Assembly (NCBI GenBank): GCA_910587455.1 | Contig: CAJULK010000010.1 | Coordinates: forward strand, 33,304 to 97,303 | DNA from: an uncultured Christensenellaceae bacterium | Lineage (GTDB): Bacteria > Bacillota > Clostridia > Christensenellales > Pumilibacteraceae | Direction of reading: 5' to 3' | Length of the DNA stretch: 64,000 nt | Shown here: positions 36,795-45,570 of the stretch, piece by piece | Numbering within the stretch: the stretch's first letter is position 1 | How the letters are laid out: each line of letters starts with the position of its first letter | The notes under the pieces: model-generated | Databases searched by the model: none | What the model saw: only the letters and a program-made list of their open reading frames with translations | Told to the model about the DNA's origin: nothing | Made by a program: the position numbers and the translations under genes

Positions 36795-37724
36795 ATGCCT
36801 TTAGTAACCACCAAGGATATGTTCGCCAAAGCATATGAAGGCGGATACGCCATAGGCGCGTTCAACGTCAACAACATGGAGACTATCCAAGGTATCGTAG
36901 AAGCCGGCAAGCTCGAAAAAGCTCCTTTGATCTTACAGGTTTCTTCCAGCGCACGCAAATACGCAAACCCCAAATACCTTACGAAAATGGTTCAAGCGGC
37001 AGTCGAAGACTCGGGTCTTCCCATCGCGCTTCACCTCGACCACGGCGATTCGTACGACCTTTGCGTCGATTCGATCAAAGATGGCTTCACTTCCGTAATG
37101 ATCGACGCGTCGGCTCATCCGCTTGCCGAAAACATCAAGATCACTTCGCAGGTCGTCAAGTACGCGCACGATCACGGCGCCGTCGTCGAAGCCGAGCTCG
37201 GCAGACTCGCGGGCGTAGAGGATAACGTAAAAGTATCCGAATCGGACGCGCTCTATACCGATCCCGAAGAAGCCGCCGAATTCGTAGCCAAAACGGGCGT
37301 CGACTCGCTCGCCATAGCTATAGGTACCAGCCACGGCGCGTTTAAGTTCAAAGGCGAAGCCAAGCTCCGTTTCGATATCCTCGAGCAGGTCGCAAAGTTG
37401 CTGCCCAAGTTCCCCATCGTTCTCCACGGCGCAAGCTCGGTTCTTCCCGACTACGTAAAAATGGTCAACGACTACGGCGGAACGATGCCCGGCGCAAAAG
37501 GGATTCCCGAAGACATGCTGCGCAAAGCGTCGTCCATGGCGGTATGCAAGATCAACGTGGATTCCGATCTTCGCCTCGCCTTCACCGCCGCCGTCAGAAA
37601 GCATTTCGCCGAAAGCCCCGCGCACTTCGACCCCCGCCAATATCTCGGCGACGGCAGAGCGCTCGTAACCGAATGTGTGCGTCACAAACTCGTCCACGTC
37701 CTCGGTTGCGCAGGCAAAGCGTAA
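36795..37724 (+). CDS. fba: Class II fructose-bisphosphate aldolase
   Basis: Zinc enzyme of glycolysis; 309 residues. It has ALHLDHGDSYDLC with the zinc His, VEAELGRLAGVED, TSHGAFKF and VLHGASSVLPDY with further metal and phosphate contacts, and KINVDSDLR. It is one of the few plus-strand genes, monocistronic between a good promoter and a terminator. Its codons are strongly biased toward C-ending forms, as expected for high expression. Confidence 0.97.
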   Translation: MPLVTTKDMFAKAYEGGYAIGAFNVNNMETIQGIVEAGKLEKAPLILQVSSSARKYANPKYLTKMVQAAVEDSGLPIALHLDHGDSYDLCVDSIKDGFTSVMIDASAHPLAENIKITSQVVKYAHDHGAVVEAELGRLAGVEDNVKVSESDALYTDPEEAAEFVAKTGVDSLAIAIGTSHGAFKFKGEAKLRFDILEQVAKLLPKFPIVLHGASSVLPDYVKMVNDYGGTMPGAKGIPEDMLRKASSMAVCKINVDSDLRLAFTAAVRKHFAESPAHFDPRQYLGDGRALVTECVRHKLVHVLGCAGKA

Positions 37725-37749
37725 ACGCAAATCACATACAAAAACAAAA

Positions 37750-37781
37750 TACAGCGTAAGACAGCTTGCGCTGTATTTTTT
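37750..37781 (+). terminator. fba terminator
   Basis: TACAGCG (37750-37756) pairs with CGCTGTA (37769-37775), followed by TTTTTTA. Confidence 0.88.
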
Positions 37782-38040
37782 ATGCTTAACATCTAAAACG
37801 GATAGGCTTCGAGCATAACATTTAACGGCACGATCGAGCCGTGTAGCGCTATTGAAAAGATAGTTATTGTAACAATAATACGGGCGGATACTCAATTCAT
37901 TGCACGGACTGAGATATAGCCGAAAGCCGATCTGCCGAAAACAATGTCAAAGCGTCGGAAAATCGAAAATTGTCCAAAGAGCAAACGTCCTTACCCCATC
38001 GCAACGTTTGCCGTACTGCGGCAATAAGCCGAATAATCAA

Positions 38041-38098
38041 AAACCCGACAAATTTCGCGGTCGAAGCTCGGTTCGGTTTGAAAATTCGTTGGGTTTTT
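38041..38098. repeat. Long imperfect inverted repeat between fba and pfkA
   Basis: AAACCCGACAAATTT (38041-38055) matches the complement of 38081-38095 at 13 of 15 positions and ends in TTTTTC on the plus strand and TTTTTG on the minus strand. It may terminate pfkA transcription. The remaining 37782-38190 sequence shows no gene. Confidence 0.5.
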
Positions 38099-38190
38099 CT
38101 TTTTGAAATTATTTTTGAAATTTTTTATGAAAGTCGCCGTGCGAGCGCGATACGGCACGAGAAAATCGGCTGTAAAATTTTTCCGTCGGA

Positions 38191-39150
38191 TCACTTACCC
38201 ACTATCATAGCGGTATTGTAAAGCTCGGTATCGAACACCTTTTTCATTGCGCAGCCCTCGACTATATCCATGTCGTAGAACTTATGATTCTTTATGCCGA
38301 CGATGCGGTTGCCGATACCCTTTTCGAGAAGTTTGACTGCATGAACGCCGAAGCATGTTCCGAGATATCTGTCGCGGCACGACGGGCTGCCGCCGCGCTG
38401 AACGTGGCCGAGGCGCGTGGATTTGATCACCATGTCCGTTCTTTTGGACAGCTCCGTCTTGAGATCGTCCGCATGTCCCGCGCCTTCGGCAAGCACGATT
38501 ATTCCGCTTGTCTTGCCGTGCGCCTGCCCGCCGCCGAGAATGTCTACTATCTCGTCGGTAGTAAGCTTATGCTCGGGCACGATAATTACTTCCGCGCCGC
38601 CGCAAAGCCCGCAGTATAGCGCGAGATCGCCGCAGTTTCTGCCCATAACTTCGATTATCGAAACGCGCTCGTGCGAGCTCATCGTATCGCGTATTTTGTT
38701 TATCGCGTCGAGGATCGTGTTGCACGCGGTATCGAAGCCGAGCGTGTAATCGGTGTATGCGAGGTCGTTGTCTATCGTGCCGGGAATACCTATAGACGGA
38801 TAGCCGTGATCGGTCAGAGCTTTCGCGCCCATAAACGAACCGTCGCCGCCGATGACGATAACGCCCTCGACTCCGCGAGCGCGCAGATTCTTTATGGCTT
38901 GCTTCTGCCCCGCTTCGGTCTTGAACTCGGGGCAACGCGCCGTCTTTAAGATAGTACCGCCGCGATGAATTATATCCGAAACGGAACGCATATTCATCGG
39001 CACGAATAAGTCGTCTATAAGCCCCTGAAGTCCGCGTTCGACGCCCATGACTTCCATGCCCACGCCTATCCCGTAACGCACTACCGCGCGGATCGCCGCA
39101 TTCATGCCGGGGGCGTCGCCGCCGCTCGTAAGTACCGCTATCTTCTTCAT
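38191..39150 (-). CDS. pfkA: ATP-dependent 6-phosphofructokinase
   Basis: Phosphorylates fructose 6-phosphate; 319 residues, the usual length. The N-terminus is MKKIAVLTSGGDAPGMNAA and the ATP loop is VIGGDGSFMGA. The catalytic region GIPGTIDNDLAYTD contains Gly-Thr-x-Asp-Asn-Asp of ATP-dependent enzymes. Allosteric-site basic residues are in RTDMVIKSTRLGHVQRGG. A GAGGAG ribosome site precedes ATG 39150. Confidence 0.97.
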   Translation of the reverse strand: MKKIAVLTSGGDAPGMNAAIRAVVRYGIGVGMEVMGVERGLQGLIDDLFVPMNMRSVSDIIHRGGTILKTARCPEFKTEAGQKQAIKNLRARGVEGVIVIGGDGSFMGAKALTDHGYPSIGIPGTIDNDLAYTDYTLGFDTACNTILDAINKIRDTMSSHERVSIIEVMGRNCGDLALYCGLCGGAEVIIVPEHKLTTDEIVDILGGGQAHGKTSGIIVLAEGAGHADDLKTELSKRTDMVIKSTRLGHVQRGGSPSCRDRYLGTCFGVHAVKLLEKGIGNRIVGIKNHKFYDMDIVEGCAMKKVFDTELYNTAMIVGK

Positions 39151-39236
39151 AATGAAACTCCTCGTTTTCTATACGTCTTTTCTATATGTAAACGCGCGCC
39201 GCGATATACACGCGCGGCAAAACGCCGTTTGCCGAT

Positions 39237-39242
39237 ATTATA
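39237..39242 (-). promoter_or_regulatory. pfkA promoter (extended -10)
   Basis: TGTTATAAT with a weak -35. The leader that follows contains GCCGCG/CGCGGC hairpin arms around 39188-39218. Confidence 0.55.
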
Positions 39243-39298
39243 ACACACGGCATAAAAAAAATAAAGCGGTTTATAACAAATTTTCGCCCGAATATTAT

Positions 39299-42200
39299 CT
39301 AATTGGTTTTTACGTTCGCCTCGCCGAGAAGCGCGCACAACTCGCTCTCCGACAGTTTTTCGACCGAAAACTTGTTGCCAAGCCTGTACAGTTTGCCGTC
39401 GTCGGTATTCTTAACGTATATATAGTCGTTGCCGGGATAAGCATACATGATCTCGCGCACTTCCTCCAAAAGCCGTTCGTTTTTGAGCGAGAAATAGCAG
39501 CAAAGTTTACGCGAATTTGCGTCCGATGCGTCGAATGGTTTTATGTCGTCTACGAATATCGAAAGACCGTTGTCGCCCTGCTTTACCGTGCCCGTAACCG
39601 CTACGACCGAATCTTTTACCCACAGCGGACGAAGTTTTTCGTACGTCTTGTTAAAAGCCACAAGCTCCACCGTTCCGTAAAGATCTTCGATGATAGCGGT
39701 GCCCATCGGATTGCCTTTTTTGGTCATTTTGTTTACTGTGGACGTTATTATTCCGCCGAAAGTTATTTTTGCGTCGTTTTCGGGACACTCGTCCGATTCG
39801 GGATTAAGCATCGACGTATTGTATCTGAACTGTTTGAGCTTGTCGATATACGCCGACAGCGGATGACCGGAAAGATACACGCCCGCGACTTCCTTTTCTT
39901 TCTGATACTTTACATTGGGCGGATATTCGTCCATATCGGGATATACGAACTCCGTTTTAATCTCGGGCGCGAGATCGAAGAAAGACATCTGTCCGCGCAT
40001 GCGCGCTTCCCTGTCTTTTGCCACTCTGTCCATTACCGCCGAATAGCTTGCTATGAGCACCGAACGCTTCATGCCGAAGCAATCGAACGCGCCCGCATAA
40101 ATAAGCGTTTCTATCATTCTGCGGTTTATAAGGCTTTTGCCCGTTTCGGGATCTTCCATGCGCGAAACAAACTCGTAAAAATCCTTGTATTCGCCGTTTC
40201 TCTCGCGTTCTTCGACAATGCCGTTAATGATCGGCACGCCTATGCCTTTCAGCGCGCCCATGCCGATGCGCACGCAGCCGTCCTCAACCGTATACTCGGC
40301 GGCTGACTTGTTTATGCTCGGCGGCAGCACGTTTATTTTCGCTTCTTTTATGACCGAAAGATAATGCGTAAGCTCGTCGCTCTTGGTGATACGGTTATTG
40401 AGCACCGCCGTGAAATACTCGACGGGATAATACCGTTTTAAGTACGCCGTTTGGTAAGTTACATGCGCATACGCCGCGGCGTGCGACTTGTTGAACCCGT
40501 AACTCGCAAACTTGATGAGCATGTCGTAAATTTCGTTGGCGGTTTTTTCGGGCACGCCGTTAGCGACCGCGCCCATTATTTTGTTGCCCGTCTTTTTGTC
40601 TACGCCGCCGCCGATAAAAACTTTGCGCTCGGCTTCCATCGCCGCGAGCTTCTTTTTGCTCATCATTCGGCGGATGTTGTCCGAGCCGCCCATGGAATAT
40701 CCTGCAAGCGCGCGCACGATCTCCATGACCTGTTCCTGATAAATGATTATGCCGTACGTGACTTTGAGTATAGGCTCGCACAGCTTATGCATATAGTCGA
40801 TCTCGTCGGGGTGGTATCTGTTGTAGATATACTGCGGAATGGAATCCATCGGACCGGGACGGTACAGCGATATTCCCGCTATGATCTCTTCGAGCGTGGT
40901 CGGTTTAAGCTCGCGCATAAATCCTTTCATGCCGCCCGATTCGAGCTGGAACACCGCGTCCGTATCACCCGAAGCGATAAGCTCGTATACCTTGGGATCT
41001 TCGTATCCGACCTTTACGAAATCGATATCCTTGCCTTGCGATTTCTTTACGTAATCAAGCGCCTTTTTTATATCGGTGAGCGTCGTCAGCCCCAAAAAGT
41101 CCATTTTGAGAAGCCCGAGCTCCTCGTCCACGATCATGTCGTACTGCGTGACTATAACGTCTTCGTTTGTTCTCGACAGCGGCACGTGATCGGCAATCGG
41201 ATCGCGGCAGATGATCACGCCCGCGGCATGCATGCCGATCTGACGCGGCATGCCCTCGATCTTTTCCGCCATATCGAGTATGCGCCGAGCGCTCGGGTCG
41301 TTCTTGTAAAGCTCCATCATTTCGGGCACGCCGGCAACATTTTCATCGCGTCCCAACAGCTGTTTTATATGCAGTTTTTCCGCGCCGCGCGGAATCATTT
41401 TGGTTATATTGTTCGCCTCGGCAAACGGAAGGTTGAACACGCGCCCGACGTCTTTGATCGCCGCCTTGGTCGCCATTGTGCCGAACGTCGCGATCTGCGA
41501 AACGTTGGGCGCGCCGTATTTTCTCACGACGTAGTCTATTACCTCACCGCGGCGGTCTACGCAGAAGTCAACGTCGAAGTCGGGATTGCTTACACGTTCG
41601 GGGTTGAGAAAACGCTCGAAAATGAGTGAGTATTTGAGCGGATCGATCTTAGTAATGCCTATAGCGTACGCGACTATACTTCCCGCACCGCTTCCGCGCC
41701 CGGGTCCTACGGGAATCCCCTGACTTTCGGCGTAATGTATAAAATCCCACACGACGAGGAAGTAGTCCACGAATTTCAGATTGATCACAATGCCCAGCTC
41801 GTATTCGGCGCGCTCCTTGATCTCGTCGGTTATTTCGCCGTAACGGAGTCTCAGCCCGTCGTAAGTGAGCTTACGCAAAAACTGTTCGCCCGTCATATTG
41901 TCCGGCGGCACGTACGACGGCAGAAGCGGTTCTTTGCGTATAAAATAAGGATCGCATTTTTCTGCTATCTCCATAGTCGTATCGAGCGCTTCTTCCATGT
42001 TAGGCAGCGCCGCTCTCATCTCGTCGTACGTTTTCAAGTAGAACTCGTTTGTCGGAAAATATTTGTCTTCCGAAATATCGCCGCTTATCTGATCTTCCTC
42101 GTCGTCGAGACTGTCCTCGAGCGTCGAATGAAACGAAATCGCCATCAGCACTTTTTGCATTTTGGAATCGCTCTTGGTCAGATAGTGCGCGTCGTTGGTG

Positions 42201-42862
42201 GCTACGGTCTTTACGCCGTTGTCTTTTGCCACGCGTATCAAAAGCGGCAGAACGCGCTTTTGATCTGCGATATTGTGATTCTGTATCTCGATATAAAAAT
42301 CGTCGCCGAAAACTTCCTTAAACCGCTTGACCCATAAATCGGCGGCGGCATAATCGTTTTTCAAAAGCGCCTGCGGAATAACGCCCGCTATACACGCCGA
42401 AAGCACGATAAGCCCCTCGCTGTGCGCTTTTATGCACTCGAAATCCACGCGCGGCTTATAATACATGCCGTCGGTATAGCCCAGCGATACTATCTTTATA
42501 AGATTATGATAACCCGCCTCGTTTTTGGCGAGCAAAACCAAGTGATTGAGTTTGGGCGGCGCGCCGTTCGCGCCCTTTTCCTTGACGCGCATATCGTCCG
42601 TCATGTACACTTCGCAACCGACTATGGGCTTGACCTTAAACGGACGGCGTTCTTTCATGAACGTGAGAAAATCGGCGTCTTTGTCCGTGTACTTGACCGC
42701 CGCTTTCAAAAACTCTATCGTGCCGTACATGTTCCCGTGATCGGTCATGGCGACTGCGGGTATACCCAGCTCGTCGCAGAGCGCGAAAACCTTGTCCGTT
42801 CTCACCGCTCCGTCGAGAAGCGAAAATTCCGTATGTACGTGCAAATGCGCAAACTGTTTCAT
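39299..42862 (-). CDS. dnaE: DNA polymerase III alpha subunit (DnaE)
   Basis: Replicative or lagging-strand polymerase; 1187 residues. The N-terminal PHP domain has HLHVHTEFSLLDG and MTDHGNMYG. The polymerase aspartates are in NPDFDVDFC and LLKMDFLGL. A helix-hairpin-helix region and an OB-fold (ITFGGIITSTVNKMTKKG) follow. It lacks the long exonuclease insert of PolC. It overlaps whiA by 4 nt and is the last gene of the murB-PHP-whiA-dnaE unit. Confidence 0.98.
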   Translation of the reverse strand: MKQFAHLHVHTEFSLLDGAVRTDKVFALCDELGIPAVAMTDHGNMYGTIEFLKAAVKYTDKDADFLTFMKERRPFKVKPIVGCEVYMTDDMRVKEKGANGAPPKLNHLVLLAKNEAGYHNLIKIVSLGYTDGMYYKPRVDFECIKAHSEGLIVLSACIAGVIPQALLKNDYAAADLWVKRFKEVFGDDFYIEIQNHNIADQKRVLPLLIRVAKDNGVKTVATNDAHYLTKSDSKMQKVLMAISFHSTLEDSLDDEEDQISGDISEDKYFPTNEFYLKTYDEMRAALPNMEEALDTTMEIAEKCDPYFIRKEPLLPSYVPPDNMTGEQFLRKLTYDGLRLRYGEITDEIKERAEYELGIVINLKFVDYFLVVWDFIHYAESQGIPVGPGRGSGAGSIVAYAIGITKIDPLKYSLIFERFLNPERVSNPDFDVDFCVDRRGEVIDYVVRKYGAPNVSQIATFGTMATKAAIKDVGRVFNLPFAEANNITKMIPRGAEKLHIKQLLGRDENVAGVPEMMELYKNDPSARRILDMAEKIEGMPRQIGMHAAGVIICRDPIADHVPLSRTNEDVIVTQYDMIVDEELGLLKMDFLGLTTLTDIKKALDYVKKSQGKDIDFVKVGYEDPKVYELIASGDTDAVFQLESGGMKGFMRELKPTTLEEIIAGISLYRPGPMDSIPQYIYNRYHPDEIDYMHKLCEPILKVTYGIIIYQEQVMEIVRALAGYSMGGSDNIRRMMSKKKLAAMEAERKVFIGGGVDKKTGNKIMGAVANGVPEKTANEIYDMLIKFASYGFNKSHAAAYAHVTYQTAYLKRYYPVEYFTAVLNNRITKSDELTHYLSVIKEAKINVLPPSINKSAAEYTVEDGCVRIGMGALKGIGVPIINGIVEERERNGEYKDFYEFVSRMEDPETGKSLINRRMIETLIYAGAFDCFGMKRSVLIASYSAVMDRVAKDREARMRGQMSFFDLAPEIKTEFVYPDMDEYPPNVKYQKEKEVAGVYLSGHPLSAYIDKLKQFRYNTSMLNPESDECPENDAKITFGGIITSTVNKMTKKGNPMGTAIIEDLYGTVELVAFNKTYEKLRPLWVKDSVVAVTGTVKQGDNGLSIFVDDIKPFDASDANSRKLCCYFSLKNERLLEEVREIMYAYPGNDYIYVKNTDDGKLYRLGNKFSVEKLSESELCALLGEANVKTN

Positions 42863-43821
42863 TTTGTTCCTTTATCCGCGGCTTCCGTGCCGACTTTCGA
42901 CAGCCGCCGCGCGATCTCTTCGATTTTGTCGTATCTGTGTTTGAGTCCTGATTTGGATATCCCAAGCTCGTAAGCGAGCTTCGCAAGCGGAACGTCGGGC
43001 GAATTTATGCGAGCTTCCGCAGCTTCCAAAAGTTTGGGCGGGAGCGTATCCAAGCCCTGTTTCGCCGATATTATTTCTATTGCTTCGGCTACTCCAACGG
43101 CGGCGTTTGCCGTCCGCGTCATGTTGGCGAGATCGCAGTTGTTACGCCTGTTTACCGAACTTTTTACGGACAGCGCCACGACCGCTTCGTTAAGTTCCAA
43201 CACCGCTTTTTCCGCGCCGATGAGCGCAAGCCCGTCGCTGACTCCCTCGCTGTCTTTAACGTACACAACATACTTTTCCGAACTGCGAGTGCGCTCTTTC
43301 GTCCTGTTTGAGACTATTCCGTTGCGCATAAGAAGCCGTGTAAAATCGTTGGCATAGCCTTCGTTCGTGAACGAAAATTCGAGATGGTACCCGCTTCGCC
43401 TTTCCGCTCGCGCGTCCTCGGCGCTCGGCACCGACAGGCTTCCGCAGCCGAGAAACACACCGCGGACATAATACGGAGCATTGTTTTCGAACTTTTGTGG
43501 CACTGCGTCGAGCGCCATGCTGCCGTCGTCTGTCATTATGCCGAGCGCAGTCAAAAGCCGTACCGCGTCTGCAAACACGGGCAGCTCGTCGTCGTCCGAC
43601 CGCGACGACACCTTGAATTCGTCCATTATGCAATCGCTTATATACCGACGCACAAAATCCACTGCGCAATCGAATCCGAGCGACATATCCTTTTCGCGCG
43701 GACGGCGTTCGAGCGAAAACGTAACGCGCAAAAATCCCGACAGCAATGCGAGCCTGTCGTCGCCTTTTACGCGCTTTGCGGTAAGCTCGCGCTTCACGTC
43801 CGATCCGTTTATGTTAGACAT
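42859..43821 (-). CDS. whiA: Sporulation/division regulator WhiA
   Basis: 320 residues. The N-terminal part is the homing-endonuclease-like fold of WhiA (VRGVFLGCGSLSVPS; FTNEGYANDFTRLLM). The C-terminal helix-turn-helix is VPLAKLAYELGISKSGLKHRYDK. I chose ATG 43821, giving MSNINGSDVKREL; it overlaps the PHP gene by 8 nt. The usual Firmicute neighbours rapZ and yvcK are not between murB and whiA here. Confidence 0.95.
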   Translation of the reverse strand: MSNINGSDVKRELTAKRVKGDDRLALLSGFLRVTFSLERRPREKDMSLGFDCAVDFVRRYISDCIMDEFKVSSRSDDDELPVFADAVRLLTALGIMTDDGSMALDAVPQKFENNAPYYVRGVFLGCGSLSVPSAEDARAERRSGYHLEFSFTNEGYANDFTRLLMRNGIVSNRTKERTRSSEKYVVYVKDSEGVSDGLALIGAEKAVLELNEAVVALSVKSSVNRRNNCDLANMTRTANAAVGVAEAIEIISAKQGLDTLPPKLLEAAEARINSPDVPLAKLAYELGISKSGLKHRYDKIEEIARRLSKVGTEAADKGTK

Positions 43822-44614
43822 CGGCACCATCCTCTCCGACGTTCGTTCGGGCACGATCGACCGCGCGCGCGTAATTGCCCGAACGGAAATTCGGCAGCTT
43901 GTCCCAATTGGCTATCTGCGCATAAGGGATGTGCAAACGCTCTATCACGTCGAGCGCGTTTTTCAGATCGCCGACGCGCTCGGGAGAATGTGCGTCCGAA
44001 TTGCAAATGAATTCAACGCCGTCCGCCGTCATCTTTTCGAGTTCCGCATCGGAAAGACTCAAGTGCTTGCAGTTTATCTCTATATACGTGCCCTTAGACT
44101 TCGCGTACCGCGCCACTTCCACTGCGTCGGCGGTTATGTCGCGGTTGAGATGTCCTATAAAATCAAGCTCGTAATTGTCGATAAGTTTCAGATACGCGTC
44201 GGTGTTGGCGGCTATGAGTTTTGCTTTCGGCTTGCGCGTCAGCCAATTTTTGAGCTGAAAAGAAAACTGTTGCGCAAACGAATCGGCAAATACCGCTTTA
44301 TGAAATCCGCCCTGAATGATATCGAGCATATCTATATCGCATTGTTTTAAGTCGAGCGTGCCGCGAAACGAATTGAAGTTGTTTTCTATACCGGCAAGCA
44401 CGAGCACGCCCGTCTCCGCCGTCGCCGCCGCGCAGTCGCGTCTCAGCTTGGGGAGCTGTCTGCGCTTGATCGAAAAAATCGCGTGTTTAAGCCCGTGGTC
44501 GGTTATCGCTATCTGCTTCAATCCGCGAGCGGCGGCGGCACGCGCGTTGTCCGCCACGCTGCCTTTGCCGTGCGAATATGTCGTATGCGTATGGTAATCG
44601 CCCCAAAAAGCCAT
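43814..44614 (-). CDS. PHP-domain phosphoesterase
   Basis: 266 residues, stand-alone PHP domain. Metal-binding motifs: GDYHTHTTYSHG, AITDHGLKH, LAGIENNF, DFIGHLNRD and FICNSDAHSP. Such proteins (YcdX or HisK-like) hydrolyse small phosphate esters; the substrate is not evident. Its ATG overlaps the murB stop by 1 nt and its stop overlaps whiA by 8 nt, so it belongs to the cell-wall and WhiA cluster. Confidence 0.9.
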   Translation of the reverse strand: MAFWGDYHTHTTYSHGKGSVADNARAAAARGLKQIAITDHGLKHAIFSIKRRQLPKLRRDCAAATAETGVLVLAGIENNFNSFRGTLDLKQCDIDMLDIIQGGFHKAVFADSFAQQFSFQLKNWLTRKPKAKLIAANTDAYLKLIDNYELDFIGHLNRDITADAVEVARYAKSKGTYIEINCKHLSLSDAELEKMTADGVEFICNSDAHSPERVGDLKNALDVIERLHIPYAQIANWDKLPNFRSGNYARAVDRARTNVGEDGADV

Positions 44615-45432
44615 CAGTCGAATTCTCCGATGTATTCAATTTCCTCGTGCGCTTCTATGCCTATTCCGAGCAGCGCCGTCTTTGCCGTAAGTATAAGTTC
44701 GCGCACGTCGCTCGCCGTCGCGCCGCCCGTGTTGACTATAATGTTCGCATGTTTGCGCGATATCTCCGCGCCGCCTATGCGCAGTCCCTTCAATCCCAAA
44801 CTTTCGATAAGCGCGCCGACGGACATTCCGACGGGATTTTTGAACACCGACCCGGCGCTTCTGCCATGCGGCTGCTTTTTCGCGCGTTCCGCGCGGTAAC
44901 GGGCGCACAGCGCTTCTATCTCCGCACGGTTTCCGCGTTTCAGCGCCAAAGTTGCGCAAATCACGGTATCTCCGTCGCCGATGCTGCTCGTTCTGTACCC
45001 CAATCCGAGTTCGTCCGCACCGAGCGTCACCAAATTGCCGTCGCGCAGCACGTCCGCGCAGACGAGAACGTCGGAAAAGCTCGAACCGAATGCGCCCGCA
45101 TTCATCTTGACCGCACCGCCTACCGAGCCGGGTATTCCGACGGCGAATTCGAGCCCCGTAAGTCCGAGCTCGGCTGCCGAGCGGCAGAGCTTTGCGAGAG
45201 ACATACCCGACCCGGCCGTAACCGCGCAACCCGAAACGTCTATACCCTCGTAACGGTTTATCAATACAGTGCCGTCATACCCCCGATCGGAAACGAGTAC
45301 GTTAGACCCTCTTCCGAGCACTGCCGCACCCGGCGCACAGTACAATAGCGTTTTAAGATCGTGCGCCACGATCAAGTTCTTCGCTTTGCCGCCTATGCCG
45401 AATGTGGTGTAATAGCACAGTTTGTCACTCAT
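44614..45432 (-). CDS. murB: UDP-N-acetylenolpyruvoylglucosamine reductase
   Basis: FAD enzyme that forms UDP-MurNAc for peptidoglycan; 272 residues, compact type II form. Motifs: TTFGIGGKAKNLI, VLGRGSNVLVSDRGYDG, FAVGIPGSVGGAVKMNAGAFG, and the C-terminal GSVFKNPVG and EISRKHANIIVN. A GGAG ribosome site lies 8 nt before ATG 45432. It leads the murB-PHP-whiA-dnaE unit. Confidence 0.96.
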   Translation of the reverse strand: MSDKLCYYTTFGIGGKAKNLIVAHDLKTLLYCAPGAAVLGRGSNVLVSDRGYDGTVLINRYEGIDVSGCAVTAGSGMSLAKLCRSAAELGLTGLEFAVGIPGSVGGAVKMNAGAFGSSFSDVLVCADVLRDGNLVTLGADELGLGYRTSSIGDGDTVICATLALKRGNRAEIEALCARYRAERAKKQPHGRSAGSVFKNPVGMSVGALIESLGLKGLRIGGAEISRKHANIIVNTGGATASDVRELILTAKTALLGIGIEAHEEIEYIGEFD

Positions 45433-45533
45433 ATAGTTTACTCCGTTTGCGAATTTTTTTCAATCGTTTAGAGTAACAATTCGGAAATTTTCCGTATTTG
45501 CCTGCCGTTTGCGCAGAATTTGTCGTAAAACAT

Positions 45534-45561
45534 TGCAAATCCCGTTCTTTTGTGTTATACT
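45534..45561 (+). promoter_or_regulatory. Promoter of the Fic-like gene
   Basis: TTGCAA (45534-45539), a 16-bp spacer and TATACT (45556-45561), 9 nt before ATG 45571; the expected leader is about 3 nt. Confidence 0.6.
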
Positions 45562-45570
45562 GTACGTTAT

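Noticed and set aside
37783..38190. Possible gene between fba and pfkA
   Set aside because: Only short frames without ribosome sites are present, and the region contains a long inverted repeat that looks like a terminator.
45445..45475. TTGAAA-17-TAAACT promoter for murB
   Set aside because: The -10 would end only 2 nt before the murB ATG and overlaps the GGAG ribosome site, so transcripts would start inside the gene.
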